DNA of 64,000 bases from Microvirga puerhi (GTDB lineage: Bacteria > Pseudomonadota > Alphaproteobacteria > Rhizobiales > Beijerinckiaceae): assembly GCF_020089865.1 (NCBI RefSeq), contig NZ_JAIRBM010000003.1, forward strand, positions 1 to 64,000, read 5' to 3'. A program made the translations under genes and the position numbers. How positions within the stretch are numbered: position 1 is the stretch's first letter; each line of letters begins with the position of its first letter. Below are positions 18,711-26,478 of this stretch, piece after piece. The notes beneath the pieces were generated by a model. The model had not been told where the DNA came from, made no database searches, and saw only the letters and a list, made by a program, of their open reading frames with translations.

Positions 18711-19820
18711 ATGCACTCCAAGGCTGTACAGGAGACCGTGAATTCCTCGGAGCAGACGGCCTCTCAGGAAGGGTCCTATGTCGAAAAGGCGATCGGCCTG
18801 GTCTTGCTCCTGGTTCTGATGGCCGGCTGCTTCTTCGTTCTGAAGCCGTTTCTGACCGCCATCTTGCTTGCCGTCATTCTCTGCGTGTCGACATGGGGAT
18901 TGTTCCGACGCGTTGAACATATGTTTGGCGGACGGCAGAACCCCGCAGCCCTCGTCACAACCCTCACGATTGCGGGTTTTCTCGTGGTGCCGCTCGTGAT
19001 CTTGGGCGCAAATCTGGCGGATGATGTCGCCCGGCTCGCTGCGGCCATCCATGTCGCGATCGATCAGGGGCTTCCACCGCCTCGCTGGCTGGGAAGCCTG
19101 CCTCTGGTTGGAAAAGAAGCTGAACGGATATGGACTGACATATCGCAGAAAGGTGCGGAGCTTTGGCCGACGCTCGCGCCCTATGTGCAACCGCTGCGCG
19201 AGGAGGCGTTATCGACGGGAGCCTCTCTCCTTTCGGGAACGCTCCAGGTCATATTCGGAATCGTTCTTGCCTTCTTTTTCTATCGCGACGGTGCCTATGT
19301 CGAGAGGCGCCTTGAATGGGCCATGAGTCGGTTAGGTGGCTGGCGAGCGCAGCATGTCTTGCAGATTGCGGGCAAGACCATCGTCAGCGTGGTCAACGGG
19401 GTGTTGGGTACGGCCCTCATTCAGGGCATCCTGTTGGGTGTCAGCTTCGGGATCGCCGGTGTGCCCGGCGCCGTTGTGTTCGGCGCCGTGGGATTGATAG
19501 CCACGTTACTTCCATTGGGTCTCGTGGTGCTCTGGCTCCCGGCCGGCCTGTGGCTGATGTCGCAGGGCCATACTGGTTGGGCCATATTCGTGATGATCTG
19601 GAACGGCGTTTTCGTCGGCAGCCTCGACAACATCCTGCGCCCATATCTCATTAGCCGTGGCGTCAGGATGCCGATGTTGCTGATCTTCCTGGGCGTGCTC
19701 GGGGGGCTTGTCACTTTCGGGATCGTCGGTGTTTTTCTTGGCCCGGTCCTGCTTGCGGTTGCTCATACCCTGTTTCAGGACTGGGGGCGTACCAGCGAAG
19801 CTGCATCTGAAACCGCGTAG
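18711..19820 (+). CDS. AI-2E family transporter / PerM-like permease
   Basis: A 369-residue membrane protein with about eight helices. The family pattern (formerly UPF0118) is seen in the N-terminal helix pair (VLLLVLMAGCFFVLKPFLTA), the large extracytoplasmic part, and the conserved core GTALIQGILLGVSFGIAGVPGAV followed by NILRPYLISRG. Members have been linked to autoinducer-2 export or to sodium/proton antiport, so the substrate here is open. The start at 18711 follows GGGGGAGAG. It lies alone on the plus strand between the cyclase and Cdc48. Confidence 0.88.
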   Translation: MHSKAVQETVNSSEQTASQEGSYVEKAIGLVLLLVLMAGCFFVLKPFLTAILLAVILCVSTWGLFRRVEHMFGGRQNPAALVTTLTIAGFLVVPLVILGANLADDVARLAAAIHVAIDQGLPPPRWLGSLPLVGKEAERIWTDISQKGAELWPTLAPYVQPLREEALSTGASLLSGTLQVIFGIVLAFFFYRDGAYVERRLEWAMSRLGGWRAQHVLQIAGKTIVSVVNGVLGTALIQGILLGVSFGIAGVPGAVVFGAVGLIATLLPLGLVVLWLPAGLWLMSQGHTGWAIFVMIWNGVFVGSLDNILRPYLISRGVRMPMLLIFLGVLGGLVTFGIVGVFLGPVLLAVAHTLFQDWGRTSEAASETA

Positions 19821-20017
19821 GCTCTCACGCGATGCGGTTCATTGCTTCGTTCCGTATGGGCGCCGTTCTTCCCGTCAAACATGCAACAACTCCCTAGGCC
19901 GAACGTTTGTCCTCCGTCCGGGTTCGCCTGGATGCGTCCCATCCGCAATGTTGCAACAAGGGCGTCTGATGCCGCGGGACAGGATTTCCCGTCGCTTCAA
20001 GGCGAGGGGAGACTATC

Positions 20018-22294
20018 ATGGCAGAGGAGATTCAGGGCGTCAGGCTGCAGGTGGCCAACGCACGGCCGGAGGATGCCGGACGTGGCGTCGCGCGGGTCAG
20101 TCAGAAGGTCTTGGCGGAACTCGGTCTCCAGGAGGGGCAGCCGATCGAAATCGTCGGCAAGCGGCACACCACTGCGATCGCCGTTCCTCCCTATGCAGAG
20201 GACGAGGGTCTCAACATCATCCGCCTTGATGGTCTGCAGCGCGTGAATGCGGGCGTCGGCAGCGGCGATCACGTGGAGATCAGGCGCGCCGAGGTGCGTC
20301 CCGCGACCAGAATCGTACTGGCGCCGGCGCAGAAGAACGTCCGTCTGCAAGGTTCCGCCGAGGCGCTGCGGCGGACCTTCTACATGCGTCCTCTGGCTGC
20401 CGGCGACGTGATTTCGACCTCGGTCCATTCACCCCGTGCCATCGACCCACGTCTCCCCGAGGAACTGCGCGGCCTCTTGAACATGCCTGCCTACGGTCTG
20501 CAGGAAATCCGCCTCGTGGTGGTATCGACTCAGCCTCGGGGAATCGTGCAGGTCACCGCCGAGACCGAGATGGAGCTGCGACCGCAATTCGAGGAGCCGA
20601 AGGAGGCGCGCCGGGCCGATGTGACCTATGACGACATCGGCGGCCTGGGCGACACCGTCGATCAGGTCCGTGAAATGGTCGAGCTGCCCTTGCGCCACCC
20701 GGAGCTGTTCCAGCGCCTCGGCATCGATCCGCCGAAGGGCGTCCTGCTCTACGGCCCGCCCGGTACCGGCAAGACGCTGCTGGCCCGCGCGGTCGCCAAC
20801 GAGACGGAGGCACAGTTCTTCCATATCGCGGGCCCCGAGATCATGGGCCGGCACTATGGCGAATCCGAGCAGCGCCTGCGGGAGGTCTTCCAGGAGGCGC
20901 AGCAGAATTCCCCGGCCATCATCTTCATCGACGAGATCGACAGCATTGCGCCCAAGCGCGAGGAGGTGACGGGCGAGGTGGAGCGCCGCATCGTGGCGCA
21001 GCTCCTCACCTTGATGGACGGCCTTGAGCCGCGCCAGAACATCGTGGTGATTGGCGCCACCAACCGCCGTGAAGCCATCGATGAGGCTCTTCGCCGACCG
21101 GGACGGTTCGATCGGGAGATCGTCATCGGCGTGCCGGACGAGCCAGGGCGGCGCGAGGTTCTGGCGATCCATACCCGTGGCATGCCGCTCGCCGAGGATG
21201 TGGATCTCGGCGAGATCGCCCGCACGACTTACGGCTTCGTCGGCGCGGATCTGTCGGCTCTGGCGCGCGAGGCGGCCATGGATTCCCTGCGCCGCATCCT
21301 GCCCGGCATCAATCTCAAGGAAGGAATTCCCGCCGAGGTCCTGGAGAAACTCCAGGTTACGCGGGCGGACTTCATGAATGCCATGAGGCGCGTCCAGCCT
21401 TCTGCCCTGCGGGAAATCATGATTCAGGTCCCGAACGTGACCTGGAGCGATATCGGCGGCCTGGAGGAGGCGCGGACGAAGCTGCAGGAAGGCGTCGAGC
21501 TGCCTCTCAAGAGCCCGGAGGCCTTTCGGCGAATGGGGATCCGCCCGGCCAAGGGTTTTCTGCTCTTCGGCCCGCCCGGAACCGGCAAGACGCTTCTCGC
21601 CAAGGCGGTGGCGCGTGAGGCGCAGGCGAATTTCGTCGCGACGAAATCCTCCGATCTTCTGTCCAAATGGTACGGCGAATCCGAGCAGCAGGTCTCGCGT
21701 CTCTTCGCGCGTGCCCGGCAGGTGGCTCCGACCGTGATCTTCATCGACGAGATCGATTCCCTCGCACCGGTGCGCGGCGGCGGCCTCGGCGAGCCTGCCG
21801 TCACCGAGCGGGTCGTCAACACGATCCTGGCCGAAATGGACGGTCTTGAAGAGCTGCAGGGTGTGGTCGTGATGGCTGCCACCAACCGGCCCAATCTGGT
21901 CGATCCGGCGCTCCTGCGTCCGGGACGCTTCGACGAGCTGATTTACGTCTCTGTACCCGATGCCCAGGGGCGGCGGCATATTCTTGGCATTCACACCAGA
22001 GACATGCCCCTCGCCGAGGATGTCGATCTCGACAATCTGGCCGAGCGCACGAACCGCTTCACCGGCGCGGATCTGGAGGATCTGACGCGCCGCGCCGGCC
22101 TTCTTGCCTTACGCGAATCCATCGAAGCGCAGACGGTGACCATGGAGCATTTCGAACGGGCTTTACGCGAAACCCGGCCCTCCGTGACGCCCGAAATGGA
22201 GCAGGAATATCAGGAGATGCTCCGCACCCTGAGGCAGGAAGGCCCACAGCGCCAGCCGATCGGTTTCATGCCTGTCCGGCAGGCGGCGGAATAG
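20018..22294 (+). CDS. Cdc48/VAT-type double AAA+ ATPase
   Basis: A 758-residue protein with the full architecture of archaeal VAT and eukaryotic p97/Cdc48. The N-domain (about 1-190) begins with a double-psi barrel. The D1 ATPase has Walker A GPPGTGKT at 246-253 and Walker B IIFIDEID at 301-308. The D2 ATPase has Walker A at 518-525 and Walker B VIFIDEID at 573-580. Both rings keep the arginine fingers (RRPGRFDRE, LRPGRFDE). In other organisms this hexamer unfolds or extracts proteins using ATP. The bacterial role is poorly known. The start is supported by GAGGGGAG upstream. It stands alone, convergent with the hydroxyproline dehydrogenase gene. Acquisition from an archaeon long ago is a reasonable inference. 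Confidence 0.95.
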   Translation: MAEEIQGVRLQVANARPEDAGRGVARVSQKVLAELGLQEGQPIEIVGKRHTTAIAVPPYAEDEGLNIIRLDGLQRVNAGVGSGDHVEIRRAEVRPATRIVLAPAQKNVRLQGSAEALRRTFYMRPLAAGDVISTSVHSPRAIDPRLPEELRGLLNMPAYGLQEIRLVVVSTQPRGIVQVTAETEMELRPQFEEPKEARRADVTYDDIGGLGDTVDQVREMVELPLRHPELFQRLGIDPPKGVLLYGPPGTGKTLLARAVANETEAQFFHIAGPEIMGRHYGESEQRLREVFQEAQQNSPAIIFIDEIDSIAPKREEVTGEVERRIVAQLLTLMDGLEPRQNIVVIGATNRREAIDEALRRPGRFDREIVIGVPDEPGRREVLAIHTRGMPLAEDVDLGEIARTTYGFVGADLSALAREAAMDSLRRILPGINLKEGIPAEVLEKLQVTRADFMNAMRRVQPSALREIMIQVPNVTWSDIGGLEEARTKLQEGVELPLKSPEAFRRMGIRPAKGFLLFGPPGTGKTLLAKAVAREAQANFVATKSSDLLSKWYGESEQQVSRLFARARQVAPTVIFIDEIDSLAPVRGGGLGEPAVTERVVNTILAEMDGLEELQGVVVMAATNRPNLVDPALLRPGRFDELIYVSVPDAQGRRHILGIHTRDMPLAEDVDLDNLAERTNRFTGADLEDLTRRAGLLALRESIEAQTVTMEHFERALRETRPSVTPEMEQEYQEMLRTLRQEGPQRQPIGFMPVRQAAE

Positions 22295-22302
22295 GCCGGT
22301 CT

Positions 22303-23544
22303 TCAGCGCCAGAAGCGCTGCGCCGCGAAGGGGGTAGGATCGACCGGGCTGCTTCGTCCGTCGATCATTGCCGCCGCCATCCGCGCGGTCACGGCAGCCT
22401 GCGTCAGGCCATGATGACCGTGTCCGAAGGCATAGAGGATCCTACGGTCCATGCTGGCCGGGCCAATGACGGGCAGCGAATCGGGAAGCGAGGGACGGAA
22501 ACCCATCCACCGTTTGGCCGGTTGCGTTTCGTCTAGATGGGGCAGGAAGCGCTTCAGCCGCTGCAGGATGGCGTCGGTGCGGCGATGATTGGGAGGTGCC
22601 TGCGTTCCCGCGAATTCCACCGCACCGCCGACCCTGTCCCCCGTATCGAGCGGTGTCGTGACGAAGCCTTCGCCCTCGAACATGACCGGGCGGCCGAGGC
22701 CGAAGGTGCCTTTTGGAAAAGTGGCGTTGTAGCCGCGCTCCGTATCGAGCAGGATCCGGTCACCGAGCTGTTGTGCCAGAGATCGCGACCAGATTCCGGC
22801 AGCGATCACGATCCGGTCGGATGTGACGTTTTTTACGTCTCCGTCCGTGTGGACGTGCACGATATCGTCCTTCGGGTCGACGGCCACGGCCTGCTCCGCG
22901 ACCTGCACGGCGCCCCGTGCAAGGGCGAGCTTGAGGAGTTCGGAAGCCAGGATCGCGGGATCGGAAACGTGGCATATTTCCGGATAAAGCACCGCCGCTT
23001 CGACATTCTGCAGTGCCGGCTCGATACGTGCGACGTCTTCCGATGCGAGGGCCTCAACCGCGATTCCGAATTGGTGTTGTCGGGCGAAGACGTCTTCCGA
23101 TTTTTGGAAGGCGCTGCGATCGCGCCACACCGTCAGGAGGCCGCGCTCGCGCAGATGATCTGCCAGGTCGAGCGAGGCAAGGAGCGCCTTCCAGGATGGC
23201 AGGGCCTCGGCGTTGATGGCGCGGATGGCCGTGATGCTCGATTCAATGCGGGCCGGAGAGGAGGCCAGCACGAAGCGCATCAGCCAGGGCGCCAGATGCG
23301 GCAGGTAGCCGGGCCTGATGGCGAGCGGGCCGAGGGGATCCATCAGCCAGCGCGGCAGATTCCGCCAGACCTTCGGCGAGGCCAGAGGCATGATATCGGT
23401 ATGGGCGATCCAGCCGGCATTGCCGTCCGTCGGACGTCCCTGTTTCCCGCCTGGGTCGACGAGGGTGACCGCGTGTCCCTGGTCGAGAAGCGCGTGAGCC
23501 GTCGCGAGGCCGACGATGCCCGCACCGATGATCGTGATCCGCAT
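22303..23544 (-). CDS. FAD-dependent D-amino-acid (D-hydroxyproline) dehydrogenase
   Basis: A 413-residue flavoprotein of the DadA/DAO superfamily. The N-terminal FAD motif is GAGIVGLATAHALLDQGHAVTLVD, and the C-terminal substrate/FAD region includes RPSLPDSLPVIGPA and GHGHHGLTQAAVT. It starts 11 bases after the hydroxyproline epimerase gene. In trans-4-hydroxy-L-proline catabolism the epimerase makes cis-4-hydroxy-D-proline, and this type of enzyme (called HypO or LhpB elsewhere) oxidises it to 1-pyrroline-4-hydroxy-2-carboxylate. The substrate assignment rests on this context rather than on active-site residues. Confidence 0.85.
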   Translation of the reverse strand: MRITIIGAGIVGLATAHALLDQGHAVTLVDPGGKQGRPTDGNAGWIAHTDIMPLASPKVWRNLPRWLMDPLGPLAIRPGYLPHLAPWLMRFVLASSPARIESSITAIRAINAEALPSWKALLASLDLADHLRERGLLTVWRDRSAFQKSEDVFARQHQFGIAVEALASEDVARIEPALQNVEAAVLYPEICHVSDPAILASELLKLALARGAVQVAEQAVAVDPKDDIVHVHTDGDVKNVTSDRIVIAAGIWSRSLAQQLGDRILLDTERGYNATFPKGTFGLGRPVMFEGEGFVTTPLDTGDRVGGAVEFAGTQAPPNHRRTDAILQRLKRFLPHLDETQPAKRWMGFRPSLPDSLPVIGPASMDRRILYAFGHGHHGLTQAAVTARMAAAMIDGRSSPVDPTPFAAQRFWR

Positions 23545-23555
23545 GGCGTCTGCCC

Positions 23556-24578
23556 TCAGGCGCGACCGGTCTGGTCGACCACCTGGAAGCCGTGGGCGAA
23601 AGGATCACGGTCGTCGATGACGATGGTGTTGAACCCCGTGACGCGCGCCCAGCCCTCGATCGACGGGATGATGGCATCCCGGTCTCCGACCTTGGCGCGT
23701 CCCTCGATGCGGCCCGTGAAGGTCGAGCCGATGATGCTCTCGTGCACGAAGTCGTCGCCTTCCTTCAGTTCGCCGCGCGCGGCGAGCTGCGCCATGCGCG
23801 CCGAGGTGCCGGTGCCGCAGGGCGAACGGTCGATGGCTTTGTCGCCGTAGAACACCGCATTGCGCGCCGTGCCCCACGCCGTCTGCGGCTTGCCGGTCCA
23901 CATCACATGCGTGAGGCGGTTGATGGCCGGATTGGTCGGATGGGCGATCGTGTGGCGGGCGTTGAACGCCTCGCGCAGCTTCGGACTCCAGCGCAGGACG
24001 TCGGATGGGTTGACCGCCGACAGGTCGGCGTAGCGTTCCTGCGGCTCGACGATGGCGTAGAAATTGCCGCCATAGGCCACGTCCACCTTGAGCGTCCCGA
24101 GACCTTCGACCTCGACCTCGTAATCCGTTCCATAGAGAAACGACGGCACGTTCGTGATGCGGACCTTCTCGATGAACGGACCGTTCTGCTCGTAGCGCGC
24201 CTCGACGAGCCCAGCGGGCGTATCGAGCTTCAAGAGGCCCGGCGTCTTCGGGTGAATGAGCCCGTTCTCGATCGCGATGGTCACGGTGCCGATCGTGCCG
24301 TGGCCGCACATGGGCAGGCAGCCGGACGTCTCGATGAACAGAATGCCGACGTCGCAATCGAGGCGTGTCGGCGGATAGAGGATCGAGCCCGACATCATGT
24401 CGTGTCCGCGCGGCTCGAACATCAGCCCGGTGCGGATCCAGTCGTGCTCGGCCAGGAAGTGCTGGCGGCGGTCGAACATGGTCTCGCCGTGGAGCGTCGG
24501 AATGCTGCCTCCGGTCACCACGCGGACCGGGTTTCCGCAGGTATGGCCGTCGATGCAGAAGAAGGTGTGCCGCGTCAT
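23556..24578 (-). CDS. 4-hydroxyproline 2-epimerase (proline racemase family)
   Basis: A 340-residue enzyme that inverts C2 of trans-4-hydroxy-L-proline. Both catalytic cysteines are present: Cys91 in MCGHGTIG and Cys254 in DRSPCGTGTSAR. This pair distinguishes racemases and epimerases from the Ser/Thr dehydratase branch. The N-terminal DGHTCGNPVRVV and the segment GGNFYAIV are family marks. It is followed by the D-hydroxyproline dehydrogenase gene and preceded by a terminator that separates it from the deaminase gene. The equivalent gene in Sinorhizobium is hypRE. Confidence in the epimerase role is high because the whole pathway surrounds it. Confidence 0.93.
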   Translation of the reverse strand: MTRHTFFCIDGHTCGNPVRVVTGGSIPTLHGETMFDRRQHFLAEHDWIRTGLMFEPRGHDMMSGSILYPPTRLDCDVGILFIETSGCLPMCGHGTIGTVTIAIENGLIHPKTPGLLKLDTPAGLVEARYEQNGPFIEKVRITNVPSFLYGTDYEVEVEGLGTLKVDVAYGGNFYAIVEPQERYADLSAVNPSDVLRWSPKLREAFNARHTIAHPTNPAINRLTHVMWTGKPQTAWGTARNAVFYGDKAIDRSPCGTGTSARMAQLAARGELKEGDDFVHESIIGSTFTGRIEGRAKVGDRDAIIPSIEGWARVTGFNTIVIDDRDPFAHGFQVVDQTGRA

Positions 24579-24628
24579 GAGGAATTCTCGGGTGGCAATC
24601 GGTCGTCACGTATAGCGGAAAACAAAAG

Positions 24629-24660
24629 GGGCGGTCGAGCCGAGAGGCTTTCGACCGCCC
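24629..24660 (-). terminator. Rho-independent terminator after the deaminase gene
   Basis: Perfect 10-base stem GGGCGGTCGA/TCGACCGCCC. On the minus strand it is followed by CCTTTTGTTTTCC, a T-rich tract. It lies 6 bases past the deaminase stop and 50 bases before the epimerase start. This implies that the epimerase and dehydrogenase depend partly on read-through or on their own promoter. Confidence 0.75.
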
Positions 24661-24666
24661 GCGGGA

Positions 24667-25596
24667 TCAGGCCGCCGGCTTGAGGCCTACTTCGGGGAGA
24701 GCGGGGCGGGTCTTCAGGGCCTTGGCCATGATGGCCTCGACGGTGGCGCGCTCCTCGTTGCTCAGGGGCAGCCGCGGCGGCCGCGTGATGGAGGAGCCGC
24801 GTCCCATGATCTCCTCGCACAGCTTGATGCATTGCACGAGATCGGGGCGGGCATCGAGGTGGAGCAGGGGCATGAACCACTCGTAGAGGGGCATGGCCTC
24901 GTCGTAGCGGCCGGCCTTGGCGAGGCGGAACAGGGTCTCGCCCTCGCGCGGGAAGGCGTTCGACATGCCGGAAACCCAGCCCTGCGCGCCGAGCATCACG
25001 CTCTCCACCACCACGTCGTCGAGGCCGGAGAAGATCACGAACCGGTCGCCCACCATGTTCTTCACATCGGTGAAGCGACGGGTATCGCCGGAGGAGTCCT
25101 TGAAGCAGACGATCGTCTCGCAATCGGCGAGGGAGACAAGAATCTCGGGCGTCACGTCGTTCTTGTAGATCGGCGGGTTGTTGTAGACCATGACGGGAAG
25201 GTCGGTGGCCTTGGCGACGCTACGGAAATGCGCCGCGGTCTCATGCGGCTTCGAGGAATAGACGAGGGCCGGCATCACCATGATGCCGTCGATGCCGACA
25301 CGCGCCGCTTCCTTCGCGGTCTCGCAGGCGAAAGCCGTGGTGAATTCGGCGACCCCGGCGATCACCGGAACACGGCCACGGGAGATCGCCTTCGCGGTCT
25401 CCATCACCGCGACCTTCTCGGCCCGGCTCAGCGACGTGTTCTCTCCGACCGTGCCGCACACGATCAGACCCGAGACGCTGTCCCGGATCAGGCCCTCGAG
25501 GACCTTCGCCGTGGCATCGAGATCGAGGGAAAAATCGGATCTGAACTGGGTCGTGACTGCCGGAAAGACGCCTTCCCAGCCGATTGCCTTCGCCAT
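24667..25596 (-). CDS. DHDPS/NAL-family 1-pyrroline-4-hydroxy-2-carboxylate deaminase
   Basis: A 309-residue class I aldolase-fold enzyme. The Schiff-base lysine is in IVCFKDSSGD and the partner tyrosine in VMVYNNPP. CGTVGENTSL replaces the GTTGE motif of true dihydrodipicolinate synthase. In the hydroxyproline pathway this family (HypD/LhpC elsewhere) deaminates and dehydrates 1-pyrroline-4-hydroxy-2-carboxylate to 2-oxoglutarate semialdehyde. The assignment comes from its position between epimerase, regulator and semialdehyde dehydrogenase. It is divergent from the GntR gene, and a candidate operator lies just upstream. Confidence 0.88.
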   Translation of the reverse strand: MAKAIGWEGVFPAVTTQFRSDFSLDLDATAKVLEGLIRDSVSGLIVCGTVGENTSLSRAEKVAVMETAKAISRGRVPVIAGVAEFTTAFACETAKEAARVGIDGIMVMPALVYSSKPHETAAHFRSVAKATDLPVMVYNNPPIYKNDVTPEILVSLADCETIVCFKDSSGDTRRFTDVKNMVGDRFVIFSGLDDVVVESVMLGAQGWVSGMSNAFPREGETLFRLAKAGRYDEAMPLYEWFMPLLHLDARPDLVQCIKLCEEIMGRGSSITRPPRLPLSNEERATVEAIMAKALKTRPALPEVGLKPAA

Positions 25597-25635
25597 GGCG
25601 CCATACTCCTGTTGGAGGTTGAGATCGCATAATGT

Positions 25636-25651
25636 AGATTGTATAAAATCT
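25636..25651. promoter_or_regulatory. Candidate GntR operator between deaminase and regulator genes
   Basis: The 16-base near-palindrome AGATTGTATAAAATCT has one mismatched pair. It lies in the 125-base divergent gap, 40 bases upstream of the deaminase start and 71 upstream of the GntR start. GntR regulators of the FadR/VanR group bind short AT-rich palindromes of this kind, so it is a good candidate. Confidence 0.5.
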
Positions 25652-25721
25652 TCTCTGTCAACCCAATGCCGTCCGAAGGTGCTATGGTCCTGTCCAACCT
25701 ATCCATTCTCATTTCGTCGCA

Positions 25722-26420
25722 ATGACCCTCAAAGCTGCCTCTGCCGCGAAGCCGGTTCAGAAAACCCTTCGGCATCGGACGATCTCCGCCGCCGTCGCGG
25801 AGGATTTGCGCCGCCGGATCATCGACGGCGACTTCGCCGCGGGCTTTCAGCTGCGCCAGGACGCGCTGGCGAGCGAGTTCGGCGTCAGCCGGATTCCGGT
25901 CCGCGAGGCCCTGATGCAGCTCGAAGCCGAAGGCCTCGTAAAGATCCACCCGCATCGCGGCGCCATCGTATCGGAGCTCTCTACCGAGGAGGTCGAGGAG
26001 CTCTTCGAGCTGCGCGCGCTCCTCGAACCTCGCCTCCTGAAAGCCTCCGCGCGCCATCTGACGGAGGAGGACTACCGGCAGCTTCGGGCGATCCTTCAGG
26101 AATATGGCGCCGAGCTGCGGGCTCAGCATGTGGGCCGTTGGGGCGAACTCAATACGGAATTCCATCGCCTGCTCTACCGCCACGCGGAACAGCCCCGCAC
26201 CATGGCGATGGTGTTCAACCTTCTCCAGGAATGCGACCGGCATACGCGGCTGCAGCTCTCGCTCACCGATGGCATGGAGCGCGCCGAGGCCGAGCATGCC
26301 GAATTGGTCGAGCTTTGCGCCGAAGGAAAGATTGCAGCGGCCTGCGCCTTGCTGAAGACGCATATCGAGAATGCGGGGAAGTCCCTTCGCGAATATATCA
26401 GGGATCACCATAAGGCGTGA
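25722..26420 (+). CDS. GntR-family regulator of hydroxyproline catabolism (FCD domain)
   Basis: A 232-residue regulator. The N-terminal winged helix spans about residues 25-85 (LRQDALASEFGVSRIPVREALMQLEAEGLV, with the usual VSRxPVREAL core). A helical FCD ligand-binding domain follows (ELFELRALLEPRLL, then the metal/ligand His in TEFHRLLY). It is divergent from the deaminase gene and precedes the aldehyde dehydrogenase. It most likely represses both directions until hydroxyproline or an intermediate binds, as described for HypR in Sinorhizobium. Ligand and mode are inferred. Confidence 0.88.
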   Translation: MTLKAASAAKPVQKTLRHRTISAAVAEDLRRRIIDGDFAAGFQLRQDALASEFGVSRIPVREALMQLEAEGLVKIHPHRGAIVSELSTEEVEELFELRALLEPRLLKASARHLTEEDYRQLRAILQEYGAELRAQHVGRWGELNTEFHRLLYRHAEQPRTMAMVFNLLQECDRHTRLQLSLTDGMERAEAEHAELVELCAEGKIAAACALLKTHIENAGKSLREYIRDHHKA

Positions 26421-26441
26421 TACCGCGACCGTTTGAAGACC

Positions 26442-26459
26442 TAGACATTCAAAAGTCTA
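26442..26459. promoter_or_regulatory. Inverted repeat upstream of the semialdehyde dehydrogenase gene
   Basis: TAGAC-N8-GTCTA lies 20 bases before the aldehyde dehydrogenase ATG and 22 bases after the GntR stop. It could be an operator or an RNA hairpin. It shares AT-richness but no long identity with the candidate at 25636. Confidence 0.35.
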
Positions 26460-26478
26460 AGTAGGATGGAGCAGAGAG

